This document shows positions 19,878 to 27,777 of a DNA stretch of 64,000 nt, in pieces; within the stretch, counting starts at the first letter, position 1; every line of letters starts with the position of its first letter. The stretch comes from Halohasta litorea (GTDB lineage Archaea; Halobacteriota; Halobacteria; Halobacteriales; Haloferacaceae). A model generated the notes under the pieces. That model had not been told where the DNA came from. It saw nothing but the letters and a program-made list of their open reading frames with translations, and did not search any database. Location of the stretch: the NCBI RefSeq assembly GCF_024494645.1, contig NZ_JANHDJ010000007.1:211256-275255 (forward strand), in the 5' to 3' direction. The translations under genes were made by a program, and so were the position numbers.

Positions 19878-20696
19878 CTACAGGTCCCGCCGCTGGAAGA
19901 CCAACAGCCCCACGAGCGGCGCGGCCAGCAGCCAGAACAGCAGCATCGACAGCGCCGCCACCTGCAGTCCGGCGGTTTCTCCGGCAAACAGCTGGCCCTG
20001 CAGCAACGCGTTGGTCAGCCCCCGAAACGCCGAGGCGGGGTTGCTGAGGAACAGCGCGTTGCTGATGGCGGTACCACTCACGGGAACCCACTCCGGCAGT
20101 GCGGAAATCGCTATTTGGAGTGGGAACTGGATGATCTCCCAGAAGGGAACGAACAGGAAGTAGAGCCCGATTGCCCCGCCCAGTGCGACCCGCTGGGATG
20201 GTGCAGCCGCCGACCAGCCAACCGCGATGGCGACGAACACCGACATCAACAGCGCAACCAACAGCGTGTAGCCAATGTAGCTCACGATATCGAGCGAGAG
20301 CGGTCCGAGCGCGAGGATCACCGCCGGAACTACGAAGCCGACAATGATCGCCGTCGATAGCGCTGCCGACCGTCCGGCGACTTTGCCGAACACCACGTCG
20401 GCCCGTGAGTGTGGCAGTGACAACAGGAGTTTGAGCGACCCCGACTCGCGTTCGCCCGTCACCGCACTGTAGGCGATCACGAGCGCGATCAGCGGGACCA
20501 GTGTTCCCGAAAGGAGCCCCATGAAGTTCGCACCCAAAAGCGCGTTCGTACTGATGGTTTCACCGCCGGTCGAAAGACGGAGACTCACAACCGCAATGAG
20601 CGCAACGAGGCCGACAAACAGCCCAGTCAGCCCCTGCAGCCACCGCGAGCGGATCGAATCCTCGAAATCCTTCCGGGCGACGACGAGCCAACTCAT
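19878..20696 (-). CDS. ABC-2 type permease
   Basis: 272 residues with about six membrane segments and the ABC-2 pattern: a cytosolic MSWLVVARKDFEDSIRSRW start, then TGERESGSLKLLLSLPHSRADVVFGK, the coupling element of this family. Probably the membrane half of an exporter; substrate unknown. Its start overlaps the stop of the ATPase gene by 4 bases (ATGA), so the two are translated together. Ends 2 bases from the convergent ligA stop. Confidence 0.88.
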   Translation of the reverse strand: MSWLVVARKDFEDSIRSRWLQGLTGLFVGLVALIAVVSLRLSTGGETISTNALLGANFMGLLSGTLVPLIALVIAYSAVTGERESGSLKLLLSLPHSRADVVFGKVAGRSAALSTAIIVGFVVPAVILALGPLSLDIVSYIGYTLLVALLMSVFVAIAVGWSAAAPSQRVALGGAIGLYFLFVPFWEIIQFPLQIAISALPEWVPVSGTAISNALFLSNPASAFRGLTNALLQGQLFAGETAGLQVAALSMLLFWLLAAPLVGLLVFQRRDL

Positions 20697-21664
20697 TGGC
20701 CGCCCTCCGGCGTGGCGACCGCTGGCTCTCCGGTCCCGGTTCCCTCCTTCTCGACGACACCCTCGCCATCGGTATACGAGAGGAACAGCTCTTCGAGCGA
20801 GGTCGACTCGGTTTCGATATCCTGGATCTCGATGCCAGCCTCGCCCAGCGTCGAGATCACGTCAGTCTTCACGCCCGCTTCACAGGAGACGGTGACCATC
20901 GACCCGTCGACCGCGGCTCCCGAGACGCCGTCGAGTCGGCGAACGGCGTCCAGGTCGTCGTCGGTGGCGTCATCGACAGTGAGAATCAGCGTCGCCTCGC
21001 TGTCGCTGGCCTCCCGCAGTCCCTCGATGCTGTCTTCGGTGACGAGTTCACCCTCGTGGAGGATGCCCACGCGGTCGCAGACGGCTTCGACCTGGCCGAG
21101 GACGTGGCTCGAAAAGAAGACTGTCGCCCCACGAGCGGCTTCGGCTTCGACGATCTCCCGCATCTCTCTGGCTCCACCGGGGTCCAGGCCGGTCGAGGGT
21201 TCGTCGAGGATCAGGAGTTCGGGTTCGCCGACGAGTGCCATTCCAAGCGCGAGCCGTTGGCGCATTCCTTTCGAGTAGCCACCGGCCGGGCGGTCGGCGG
21301 CCTCCGAGAGTCCGACCCGGTCTAAGATCTCCGCTGGGTCGTCGTCGGCCTCCTTCGAGTCGATGGCGAACTCGATGTGTTTTCGCCCGGTGAGGCGGCT
21401 GTAGACGTCGAACCCCTCGGGGAGGACGCCGATGCGCTCGCGGAGCTCGGCGCCTGCGGCCTCGACCGGCTCGCCGAGGACGGTGATCGTTCCCTCGGTT
21501 GGGCGGACGAAATCCAGGAGCATATTGATCGTCGTCGATTTGCCTGCGCCGTTCGGGCCGAGAAAGCCGTAGATCTCGCCGGACTCGACGGTGAGATCCA
21601 GATCGCGGACGGCCTCGATGTCGCCGAACCGCTTTGTGACGCTGGAGAGCTGAATAGCTGACAT
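20693..21664 (-). CDS. ABC transporter ATP-binding protein
   Basis: 323 residues. Walker A GPNGAGKST near 36-44, Q-loop in VLPEGFDVYS, signature YSKGMRQRLAL near 130, Walker B LLILDEPSTGLDPGG, H-loop SSHVLGQVEAVCD. The C-terminal 100 residues are an accessory domain (LTVDDATDDDLDAVRRLDGV) as in drug- and Nos-type exporters. Pairs with the ABC-2 permease downstream. The upstream region holds a cluster of hairpins (21724-21810). Confidence 0.92.
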   Translation of the reverse strand: MSAIQLSSVTKRFGDIEAVRDLDLTVESGEIYGFLGPNGAGKSTTINMLLDFVRPTEGTITVLGEPVEAAGAELRERIGVLPEGFDVYSRLTGRKHIEFAIDSKEADDDPAEILDRVGLSEAADRPAGGYSKGMRQRLALGMALVGEPELLILDEPSTGLDPGGAREMREIVEAEAARGATVFFSSHVLGQVEAVCDRVGILHEGELVTEDSIEGLREASDSEATLILTVDDATDDDLDAVRRLDGVSGAAVDGSMVTVSCEAGVKTDVISTLGEAGIEIQDIETESTSLEELFLSYTDGEGVVEKEGTGTGEPAVATPEGGQ

Positions 21665-21723
21665 CTAACTGGACGTTACTTCGGTTGCCGATAAAACGTT
21701 GCGGCTCGACCTTTTCCGCCTCG

Positions 21724-21810
21724 GGTTCGCCAAAGGCGAACCGCTCGGCGCAAAAACGTCCTCAGAAGTCTTCGACTTCTGATGGGCTGCGGTAGAGCTC
21801 TGCTCTACCG
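21724..21810. repeat. Cluster of three perfect hairpins with 3-nt loops
   Basis: GGTTCGCC-AAA-GGCGAACC (21724-21742), a 9-bp stem around TTC (21762-21782: TCAGAAGTC and GACTTCTGA), and a 9-bp stem around TCT (21790-21810: CGGTAGAGC and GCTCTACCG). All three have perfect stems and 3-nt loops, 8-20 bases apart. Confidence 0.75.
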
Positions 21811-21815
21811 AACGT

Positions 21816-21900
21816 CGATGAAAAAGGCGGACGGCTCTGCCTTCGGCCTCGCTGTCCGGGAACCGCGCTCGCTCCGCTCGCGCCGATGCTGGTGCTGAAC
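21816..21900 (+). repeat. 85-bp direct repeat, left copy
   Basis: 78 of 85 positions match 23505-23589 with no gaps. Inside it GGACGGC pairs with GCTGTCC around a small GCCTTCGGC hairpin. In the other copy the stem is GGATGGC with GCCGTCC: two changes that each keep pairing through G-U or G-C, which suggests the fold is maintained. Confidence 0.85.
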
Positions 21901-22282
21901 GCAGCCGCCACCTACTCCAGGCCACAGTTAAGTAATAAATTACCGCACCTATACGTCGATATAAATAGCCACGGGAGACAACCGCTTCGTGTACTCCGTC
22001 TGTGCGAGCAGTCGACCGTTAGAGATGGTTGGGAGACTGCGCTGTTACAGACGACTATTCAAGAGTCATTTGTCGACTCGTCAGGGTCAGTTGATCGGTT
22101 GCAAGACTGGTCGAACCAATTTACTGAATTATAACGTAGGTAGTAAGACTCAGTCGTATCGTTCTCACCTGTCTTTATTTTTTCTACACCCGCTAGTACT
22201 TTCATACATCGTCTGATTGCCTCCGTATGAGTTGAAGTAATTGTGCACAAGAACCAAATTTCAGGGCCACGAAGAATTCTTG

Positions 22283-23008
22283 ATGGTTCCCCATAACAGC
22301 GAGAAGTCGGAGTCGACCGATTCCGTGATCGAAGTCGAGTTTTCAATTAGTGATTCGAAATACCCCTTCGTGGCTGCGACACAAGATGGTGATTGCATGA
22401 TTGAGCTTGCCAAAATGGTACCTCGAGCGGACGCAAAATATGCTGAATTCTTCAAAATATCTGGGATAAGATCAGACAAGATCCTCGACCTTGCCGGGTC
22501 CTACGAAACATTAGAAGTATTCGTCCTCCAAGAATATGAAGACGGAGGGCTCTTTGAATTCGTTGCGTCTGGAGACTGCCCAGCGTACACACTCGCGGAG
22601 CTCGGCGCGCTTCCACGGGAAGTCATAGCTGTCGACGGAAACGGTCGCATCGTAGCTGAAATCCCTCAGCACTATGATTCATCTGCGATTATCAATCAGT
22701 TTCTCGATGAGAATTCTGATGCACAACTCGTTTCGAAACAACAACAGGATTCCATCTCGTCAATCTTTACGCGATCAGCATTCCAACAGATGCTTCAATC
22801 TGATCTGACCGACAGGCAGCTTGAGGTTCTGCGAGCGGCCTACAATGCGGGGTACTATGATTGGCCGCGCCAAGCCAGCGGGAAGGGCGTTGCAGAAGAT
22901 CTTGGCATCACATCAGCCACTTTCTCAGAACATATTCACGCCGCTGAACGTAAGCTTCTCACCATCCTCTTTAGTGATTCATGCGAAGAGCAAATTGAGA
23001 TGAATTAG
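22283..23008 (+). CDS. Bat-type HTH transcription regulator
   Basis: About 241 residues from the ATG at 22283 (MVPHNSEKSE); an upstream in-frame start at 22241 is less likely. The C-terminal 55 residues are a bacterio-opsin-activator-type HTH (HTH_10): LTDRQLEVLRAAYNAGYYDWPRQASGKGVAEDLGITSATFSEHIHAAERKLL pattern, spread over about 178-230. The N-terminal part is a sensory or partner domain without a recognised fold (VEFSISDSKYPFV, ending in IPQHYDSSAIINQF). AT-rich codon use, inside the island bounded by the 85-bp repeats. Confidence 0.82.
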   Translation: MVPHNSEKSESTDSVIEVEFSISDSKYPFVAATQDGDCMIELAKMVPRADAKYAEFFKISGIRSDKILDLAGSYETLEVFVLQEYEDGGLFEFVASGDCPAYTLAELGALPREVIAVDGNGRIVAEIPQHYDSSAIINQFLDENSDAQLVSKQQQDSISSIFTRSAFQQMLQSDLTDRQLEVLRAAYNAGYYDWPRQASGKGVAEDLGITSATFSEHIHAAERKLLTILFSDSCEEQIEMN

Positions 23009-23019
23009 TGAATTGGGGC

Positions 23020-23367
23020 TCAGGGATTGGCAGCCGCCCGTGAATAGAGAATTATCTGCTGACTGTTTTGGATGGTGACGAGGTAGCCTTCATACTGAAA
23101 TGAAACGATGGTTTCTTGAGATGACGGAGGGGTTTCAGATGGCATTTTAAATAATCGATCAAGTGCGTCCGGGTCGACCACGTTATAGAGTGGTTCCAAT
23201 CGCTCCGGAGAAACCTCAGTTGCAGCTGCCACAGCCCTAATTACGTTGTGTGAGATGGATTCATCTGGGTCAATTGTATAATGAATACTAATGTGATTAT
23301 CATGTCTGTTAGCAGATTTATCATCTGGCGCAGTTTCATTTTTTCGTACCATCGTATGCTCAATCAA
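23020..23367 (-). CDS. HalOD1 (halobacterial output domain 1) protein
   Basis: 115 residues. The second half (ISHNVIRAVAAATEVSPERLEPLYNVVDPDALDRLF, then VSFQYEGYLVTIQ) matches the HalOD1 domain, thought to act in haloarchaeal signalling. Two starts are possible: 23367 or the ATG at 23352 (MVRKNETAPDD), the latter 25 nt from an AT-rich element. Convergent with the bat-type gene, stops 11 bases apart; both share the AT-rich composition of the island. Confidence 0.75.
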   Translation of the reverse strand: MIEHTMVRKNETAPDDKSANRHDNHISIHYTIDPDESISHNVIRAVAAATEVSPERLEPLYNVVDPDALDRLFKMPSETPPSSQETIVSFQYEGYLVTIQNSQQIILYSRAAANP

Positions 23368-23504
23368 TCTGATAAGTTTCAGGTATGACTGACTATTAAA
23401 ATAATCCCCTACAACTCAAGGGTGGTTCGTGATAGCGAATGAACAACTCTCGTCGGACTATGCACGGTATGACAGCAAGACTGCAAGCGCCGGACTTTTT
23501 ACGC

Positions 23505-23589
23505 CGATGAAAAAGGCGGATGGCTCGGCCTTCGGCCTCGCCGTCCGGGAACCCCGCTCGCTTCACTCGCGCGGATGCTGGTGCTGAAC
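23505..23589 (+). repeat. 85-bp direct repeat, right copy
   Basis: Same orientation as the copy at 21816-21900, 78 of 85 identical. It ends 27 bases before the stop of the downstream helicase gene. The two copies bracket the bat/HalOD1 island. Confidence 0.85.
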
Positions 23590-23616
23590 TGTTCTTCTGA
23601 GTATTTCATATCTCTC

Positions 23617-25809
23617 TCACGGTTTCGGCGGCTCGCCGTCGTAGGCCGCGTGATCGGTATAAAAATTCAGCATCGCAAATTTCAGTTTCTCGGGATCGAT
23701 GTCGACCAGCTCTTCGCGCTCCTCCACGGGGAAACTCTCCCGGACGCTGTATTTCCCCATATCCGCGTCCGTGTACCGTCGATCGGCCAGAATTCGCACC
23801 CCGAAATCCTCCGGCGATCGAATCACTCGCCCCAAGGCCTGCCGCGTTTTTCTGACGGTTGGAATCTCCACGGCGTAGGCCCAGCCCGCATCCCGCGTGC
23901 GCCGCTGGTCGCTGTAGGCGCGGTTGTAGGCGTCCTGGACCGCCTCCATTCGCTCGGACAATTGGGGATACGGCACGCCGACGACCACGACCGTCCGAGC
24001 GTCGTCGCCGTCGAAGCTCACGCCCTCGGCGAGCGTCCCCCACAGCGAGGTCAGGAGGGTCGCGTTGTCGCTGTCGACGAACCGCTGGCGCAACTCCTCG
24101 GTCGGCGTTCCTGACTCGTCGAGGATCAGCGTGCCGAGCCCGTGGCCCTCGATTCCCCCGCCACCGAGCCGGTCGTAGTACCGCTCGGCCTCCGAGTACG
24201 ACGGGAAGAAGAGTAGGGTGTTGCCGGGGGTGAACTGCACCACGTCCTGGAGCATCGCCGTAATCGTCTCCTGTGTCTCGGGGTCGTCGCGTTCGCTGGC
24301 GAACAGCGGCGGCACGTCGGCCGCGTACGTTCGTCGGTTCTCTTCGGGATAGCCGAGTTCGTAGGCCAGCCGCGCCGGTGAATCCAGCCCGAGTACGTCC
24401 TCAGTCACGTCGAACGGCCGGAGCGTTGCACTCATCAGCACGCTGGCGTAGACCTCGTCGAACAGCTCGCGGGTCACCTCCCGCGGAATACAGGTGTAGA
24501 GCTCGGCCCGGCCGTAGACCTCCTCGGTCGCCCCGTCGCGCCGGACGCCGACCATCGGATGCTGGCCGAGTTCGCCGCCCTCGGACATCCACGTACTGAT
24601 AAATCCGGCCGCCTGCAACGTCTGGCACTCCGAGCGGGTCGTCGACTCGCCGTTTTTGTACGCCTGTTCGTACTCCTCGTCCAGCACCTTGCCCAACTGC
24701 ACCGCAAGCTCGGTCTCGATCTCGATGCCGCGGCCCTCGTAGCGCTGCAGAAACGCCAGCGTCAGGTCGTCGCGCCTGTCGTCGTTGGCCACCGAGATGT
24801 CTTCCCAGTTGTCGCCGATCCGCTGGCCAGCCAACTGGGAGCCGACGCCGTCGTCGTAGGTCGACTGCAGCGCGTCGAGAAACGCCCCGATCACGTTGCG
24901 GGCGGGCTCGGCACGCGAGTCGTCGAGATCCTCCAGTTCGTCGAGCGCCGACTGGAGGGTGTTCTCTGTCAGCGTCCGGGTGGCGTGATCCCGCGCCGCG
25001 CCCTCGATGTTGTGGGCCTCGTCGAACACCGTGATCACGTCGTCGGGATCGCGGTCCAACCACCGGAAGAACTGCTCGCGGATCATCGGATCGAGCAGGT
25101 GGTGGTAGTTGCAGACCACGAGGTCGACGCCCTCCATCCCCTCCTTCAACAGCTCGTACCCGCAGAGTCCCTGCTGGTCGGCGTATTCATATACGTCGTC
25201 TGGCGTCCGCACGTCATCAAAGAGCCACGAGAAGAACTCGTCGGTGTCGTCGGTGAGGTTGTTGTAATAAAAATCGCAGACGTTGCCGTCTTGTAACTCC
25301 TGGAGTTCGTCTTCCACCGAGTCGAGTTCGTCCATCACCGCACTGCGGGCCTCGATCGCCTCGGAATCGCCGTCTTGACTTGCATCCAGGAGCTCCTGTT
25401 GGCGGGCGGCCAGCTGCTGTTTGTCGGTCTCGGTGTCGACCAGCTCCCGCGTGGTATCCCGGAGGCTCTGACACTCCTGATACCCCACGTCGATGTGGCA
25501 CATCTTCGCCTTCCCCTTAAAAACGACCGCGCGGATCGGCTCAGTGCGGGTGATCGCGCGGGCGTCCTCGACGAACTGCCGCATCTGCTGGTGGACGTTG
25601 GTCGTGATGACGACCGTTTTGTCCTCTTCGCGGGCGTATTCGAGGGCGGGGACGAGCGCCGACAGCGTCTTGCCGGTGCCCGGTGCACCCTCTAAGAGGA
25701 CGTCCCGGCCCTGATCCAGCGAGTTGTCGATCCGGTCGATCGCCTCCCGCTGGTTCGGATACGGCTCGTCGTACGGAAAGAACCGTAGCTGGTCGTCTGC
25801 GGTTGCCAC
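23617..25809 (-). CDS. XPD/Rad3/DinG-type DNA helicase with Fe-S cysteines
   Basis: 730 residues, superfamily 2, 5'-3' helicase family. Walker A EGAPGTGKTLSA near 40-50, DEAH box VFDEAHN near 265, motif III-like VLMSATLRPF, and the C-terminal LTSLWGTLAEGVSFDG and QALGRVIRSPEDFG motifs. Four cysteines at the place of the XPD [4Fe-4S] cluster (KMCH, QECQ, NVCDFY and GLCGYE, between about 100 and 225) support an iron-sulfur helicase. Longer than archaeal XPD minimal forms because of an acidic, glutamine-rich insert after the second cysteine. Confidence 0.92.
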   Translation of the reverse strand: MATADDQLRFFPYDEPYPNQREAIDRIDNSLDQGRDVLLEGAPGTGKTLSALVPALEYAREEDKTVVITTNVHQQMRQFVEDARAITRTEPIRAVVFKGKAKMCHIDVGYQECQSLRDTTRELVDTETDKQQLAARQQELLDASQDGDSEAIEARSAVMDELDSVEDELQELQDGNVCDFYYNNLTDDTDEFFSWLFDDVRTPDDVYEYADQQGLCGYELLKEGMEGVDLVVCNYHHLLDPMIREQFFRWLDRDPDDVITVFDEAHNIEGAARDHATRTLTENTLQSALDELEDLDDSRAEPARNVIGAFLDALQSTYDDGVGSQLAGQRIGDNWEDISVANDDRRDDLTLAFLQRYEGRGIEIETELAVQLGKVLDEEYEQAYKNGESTTRSECQTLQAAGFISTWMSEGGELGQHPMVGVRRDGATEEVYGRAELYTCIPREVTRELFDEVYASVLMSATLRPFDVTEDVLGLDSPARLAYELGYPEENRRTYAADVPPLFASERDDPETQETITAMLQDVVQFTPGNTLLFFPSYSEAERYYDRLGGGGIEGHGLGTLILDESGTPTEELRQRFVDSDNATLLTSLWGTLAEGVSFDGDDARTVVVVGVPYPQLSERMEAVQDAYNRAYSDQRRTRDAGWAYAVEIPTVRKTRQALGRVIRSPEDFGVRILADRRYTDADMGKYSVRESFPVEEREELVDIDPEKLKFAMLNFYTDHAAYDGEPPKP

Positions 25810-25953
25810 AGCCCCTCTTTGGCCTCATCAGTTTAAAAGGTGTGGTGGCCACGGTGAAAGTGGTCGACCCGATTCGGTCCGTCGGCCTTCCAGAAACTAT
25901 CGAAATCCGTCGGGAGCGACCGCTTATGCGGCTCTCGTCCGTGTGTCCTCTCT

Positions 25954-26442
25954 ATGACCGTCGACGGCCTCGCCGAGTACGGAATGGAACCGATGACCGA
26001 CGCGAACATTCGGAGCTTTCTGTCGAGCCGGAGTGTCGGCGTGTTGGGACTGCCGACCGACGGGGTGCCCATGCTCCGGCCGCTGTCGTTTTGGTTCGAC
26101 GGCAAAGACAGCCTCTACTTCGTCTACGTCCTCGGCGAGGAGAGCCGGAAACACGACCTGAGCCAGCAGGTCGAGGCCGCCAGATTCCTCGTCTACAGCG
26201 CCGAGACGCCGTTCAACTGGCGGAGCGTCCTGCTGACCGGCTCGCTGAGCGAGGTGCCGGAGTCCGACCTCGCGCCACTGCTCGACGCCATGGAGATCCG
26301 ATGGCGGCCGGACCTCTTCGAGCAGGCCAGCGTCGACGAGCCCACCGCGCTCTACCGCTTTGAGATCGACGAACGGACTGGCATCAAACACCTCGGACTG
26401 CCGCCCGGGTTCGAAGCCCCGGCCGACGACCGGGTCGACTGA
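25954..26442 (+). CDS. Pyridoxamine 5'-phosphate oxidase-like FMN-binding protein
   Basis: 162 residues. The split-barrel flavin fold is suggested by the N-terminal FLSSRSVGVLGLPTDGVPMLRPLSFWFDG (strand-turn-strand typical of the family) and by LYFVYVLGEESRKHDLSQQVEAARFLVYS. Probably a flavin- or heme-utilising small enzyme; substrate unknown. Divergent from the helicase gene. A second start at MEPMTDANIR would remove ten residues. Confidence 0.8.
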   Translation: MTVDGLAEYGMEPMTDANIRSFLSSRSVGVLGLPTDGVPMLRPLSFWFDGKDSLYFVYVLGEESRKHDLSQQVEAARFLVYSAETPFNWRSVLLTGSLSEVPESDLAPLLDAMEIRWRPDLFEQASVDEPTALYRFEIDERTGIKHLGLPPGFEAPADDRVD

Positions 26443-26562
26443 ACCGGTTACCGGACCGCGCCCAGCTACTCTCAGACGGTCGATAGCTGTTGTGGTGCTG
26501 TGCGCCACTCATACCGTCCCGAGGCAGTGTGTTCCGCTTCCTACGCATTGTTAACAGTTGAG

Positions 26563-26814
26563 ATGGCAACCAAACATCCCACTCGAACGGCACTCGTGGC
26601 AGACCTCGCAGACTGGAAAGTGGGCGTCATCGGCGGCCTTGGCGGTGGCCTCGTTTTCGGCATCCTGCTATCGATGCTGATGCCCGACATCATCGGCGGG
26701 GCGATCCCCGGCCTCTACGGCTTTAGCAGCGGCGTCGCTGGCTGGACGATCCACATGGCCCACTCGGCGGTGCTCGGCGTCGTCTTCGCCGGATTCGCCC
26801 GCGCGGTCTGTTAG
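26563..26814 (+). CDS. Small membrane protein
   Basis: 83 residues from MATKHPTRTAL; two hydrophobic segments (about 19-38 and 60-80) joined by a glycine-rich loop GGAIPGLYGFSSG. Unknown function. In haloarchaeal genomes short proteins of this kind are sometimes labelled histidine kinases, but no kinase part is present. Confidence 0.6.
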   Translation: MATKHPTRTALVADLADWKVGVIGGLGGGLVFGILLSMLMPDIIGGAIPGLYGFSSGVAGWTIHMAHSAVLGVVFAGFARAVC

Positions 26815-26857
26815 GGCTGTTGTACTCAGTGTTCACCAGCCGGTAGTCGACGATTAC

Positions 26858-26867
26858 TTTTTAAAAA
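26858..26867. terminator. T5A5 tract between convergent genes
   Basis: TTTTTAAAAA lies between the stop of the small membrane gene (26814) and the stop of argF (26885). Poly-T runs are the archaeal termination signal, and this one reads as such on both strands. Confidence 0.4.
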
Positions 26868-26884
26868 CGGCTCTCGGGAGACGG

Positions 26885-27772
26885 TTACCCGAGCAGTTCG
26901 ACCAGCAGCGCCTTCTGGGCGTGGAGCCGGTTTTCGGCCTGATCCCAGACGATCGAGCGGTCGCTTTCGAGGACCGCGTCGGTGATCTCCTCGCCGCGGT
27001 GGGCCGGGAGGCAGTGCATGACCTTCGCGTCGGTACCCGCAAGCAGTTCCTCGTTGAGTTGGAACCCCTCGAAGGCCGCGAGTTTCTCCTCGCGTTTGTC
27101 CTCTTCGCCCATGCTGACCCAGACATCGGTATACACGACATCCGCCCCCTCGATAGCAGCCTCGGGGTCGGTGTAGATTTCCGGTTCGCTGCCGAGTTCG
27201 GTCGCCCGGTCGACGACGGCGTCGTCCATCGGGTACTCCGAGGGTGTCGCCACCGTGAGGTCGATCCCGGCCAGCGCACAGCCGATCGCGAACGACTGGC
27301 CGACGTTGTTGCCGTCGCCAACCCACGCGACCTGGACGTCCTCGTCGAACCGCTCGCGGATCGTCAGCAGATCGGCCAGCGTCTGACATGGGTGTGCGTC
27401 ATCGGTTAATCCGTTTATAACCGGAACGTCGGCGTACTCCGCGAGGATTTCGGCGTCCTCGTGGCTGAAGAGGCGGGCCATGATCCCGTCGACGTAGCGA
27501 CCCATCGCACGGGCGGTATCTTTTAAGGGCTCGCCGTGACCCAGCTGGATGTCCTCGGGACCCATGAAGATCGCGTGACCCCCTAATTGGGTCATTCCGG
27601 TCTCGAAGGAGATCCGGGTTCGGGTGCTTGGCTTTTCGAACAGCATCCCGAGGGTCTGATCCGAGAGCTGGGCGTCGTCCTCGCCGTTTTTCAGTGCCGC
27701 CGCACGCGCCAATACCTCGTCTACCTCGTCGGCCGTCAGATCGTCAATGTCGAGAAAGTTATCCGTGTTCAT
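26885..27772 (-). CDS. argF: Ornithine carbamoyltransferase
   Basis: 295 residues from the ATG at 27772 (MNTDNFLDIDDLTADEV). Makes citrulline from ornithine and carbamoyl phosphate. Carbamoyl-phosphate site KPSTRTRISFE near 47-57, a second site HPCQTLADLLT, the SMGEE loop, and the ornithine-binding HCLPAHRGEEI. Last gene of the arginine operon; the preceding hydrolase stop is 5 bases upstream. Confidence 0.95.
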   Translation of the reverse strand: MNTDNFLDIDDLTADEVDEVLARAAALKNGEDDAQLSDQTLGMLFEKPSTRTRISFETGMTQLGGHAIFMGPEDIQLGHGEPLKDTARAMGRYVDGIMARLFSHEDAEILAEYADVPVINGLTDDAHPCQTLADLLTIRERFDEDVQVAWVGDGNNVGQSFAIGCALAGIDLTVATPSEYPMDDAVVDRATELGSEPEIYTDPEAAIEGADVVYTDVWVSMGEEDKREEKLAAFEGFQLNEELLAGTDAKVMHCLPAHRGEEITDAVLESDRSIVWDQAENRLHAQKALLVELLG

Positions 27773-27777
27773 GGCTC

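Larger units (their letters stand above)
21665..22282. other. 618-base gap: hairpin cluster, 85-bp repeat and AT-rich leader
   Basis: No credible gene. From left to right: about 55 bases of presumed ABC promoter, three short perfect hairpins (21724-21810), the left copy of the 85-bp repeat (21816-21900), then about 380 AT-rich bases that include TGCAAGACT at 22100 and a stretch (about 21973-22000) loosely similar to 7403-7430. Short ORFs here have atypical composition. Confidence 0.55.

Noticed and set aside
21724..21900. CRISPR-like array
   Set aside because: The hairpins differ from one another and there are no equal repeats with spacers or cas genes.
21665..21925. Minus-strand ORF over the hairpins and the left 85-bp repeat
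   Set aside because: Read from a palindromic repeat; the right copy of the repeat does not keep the frame and no family is seen.
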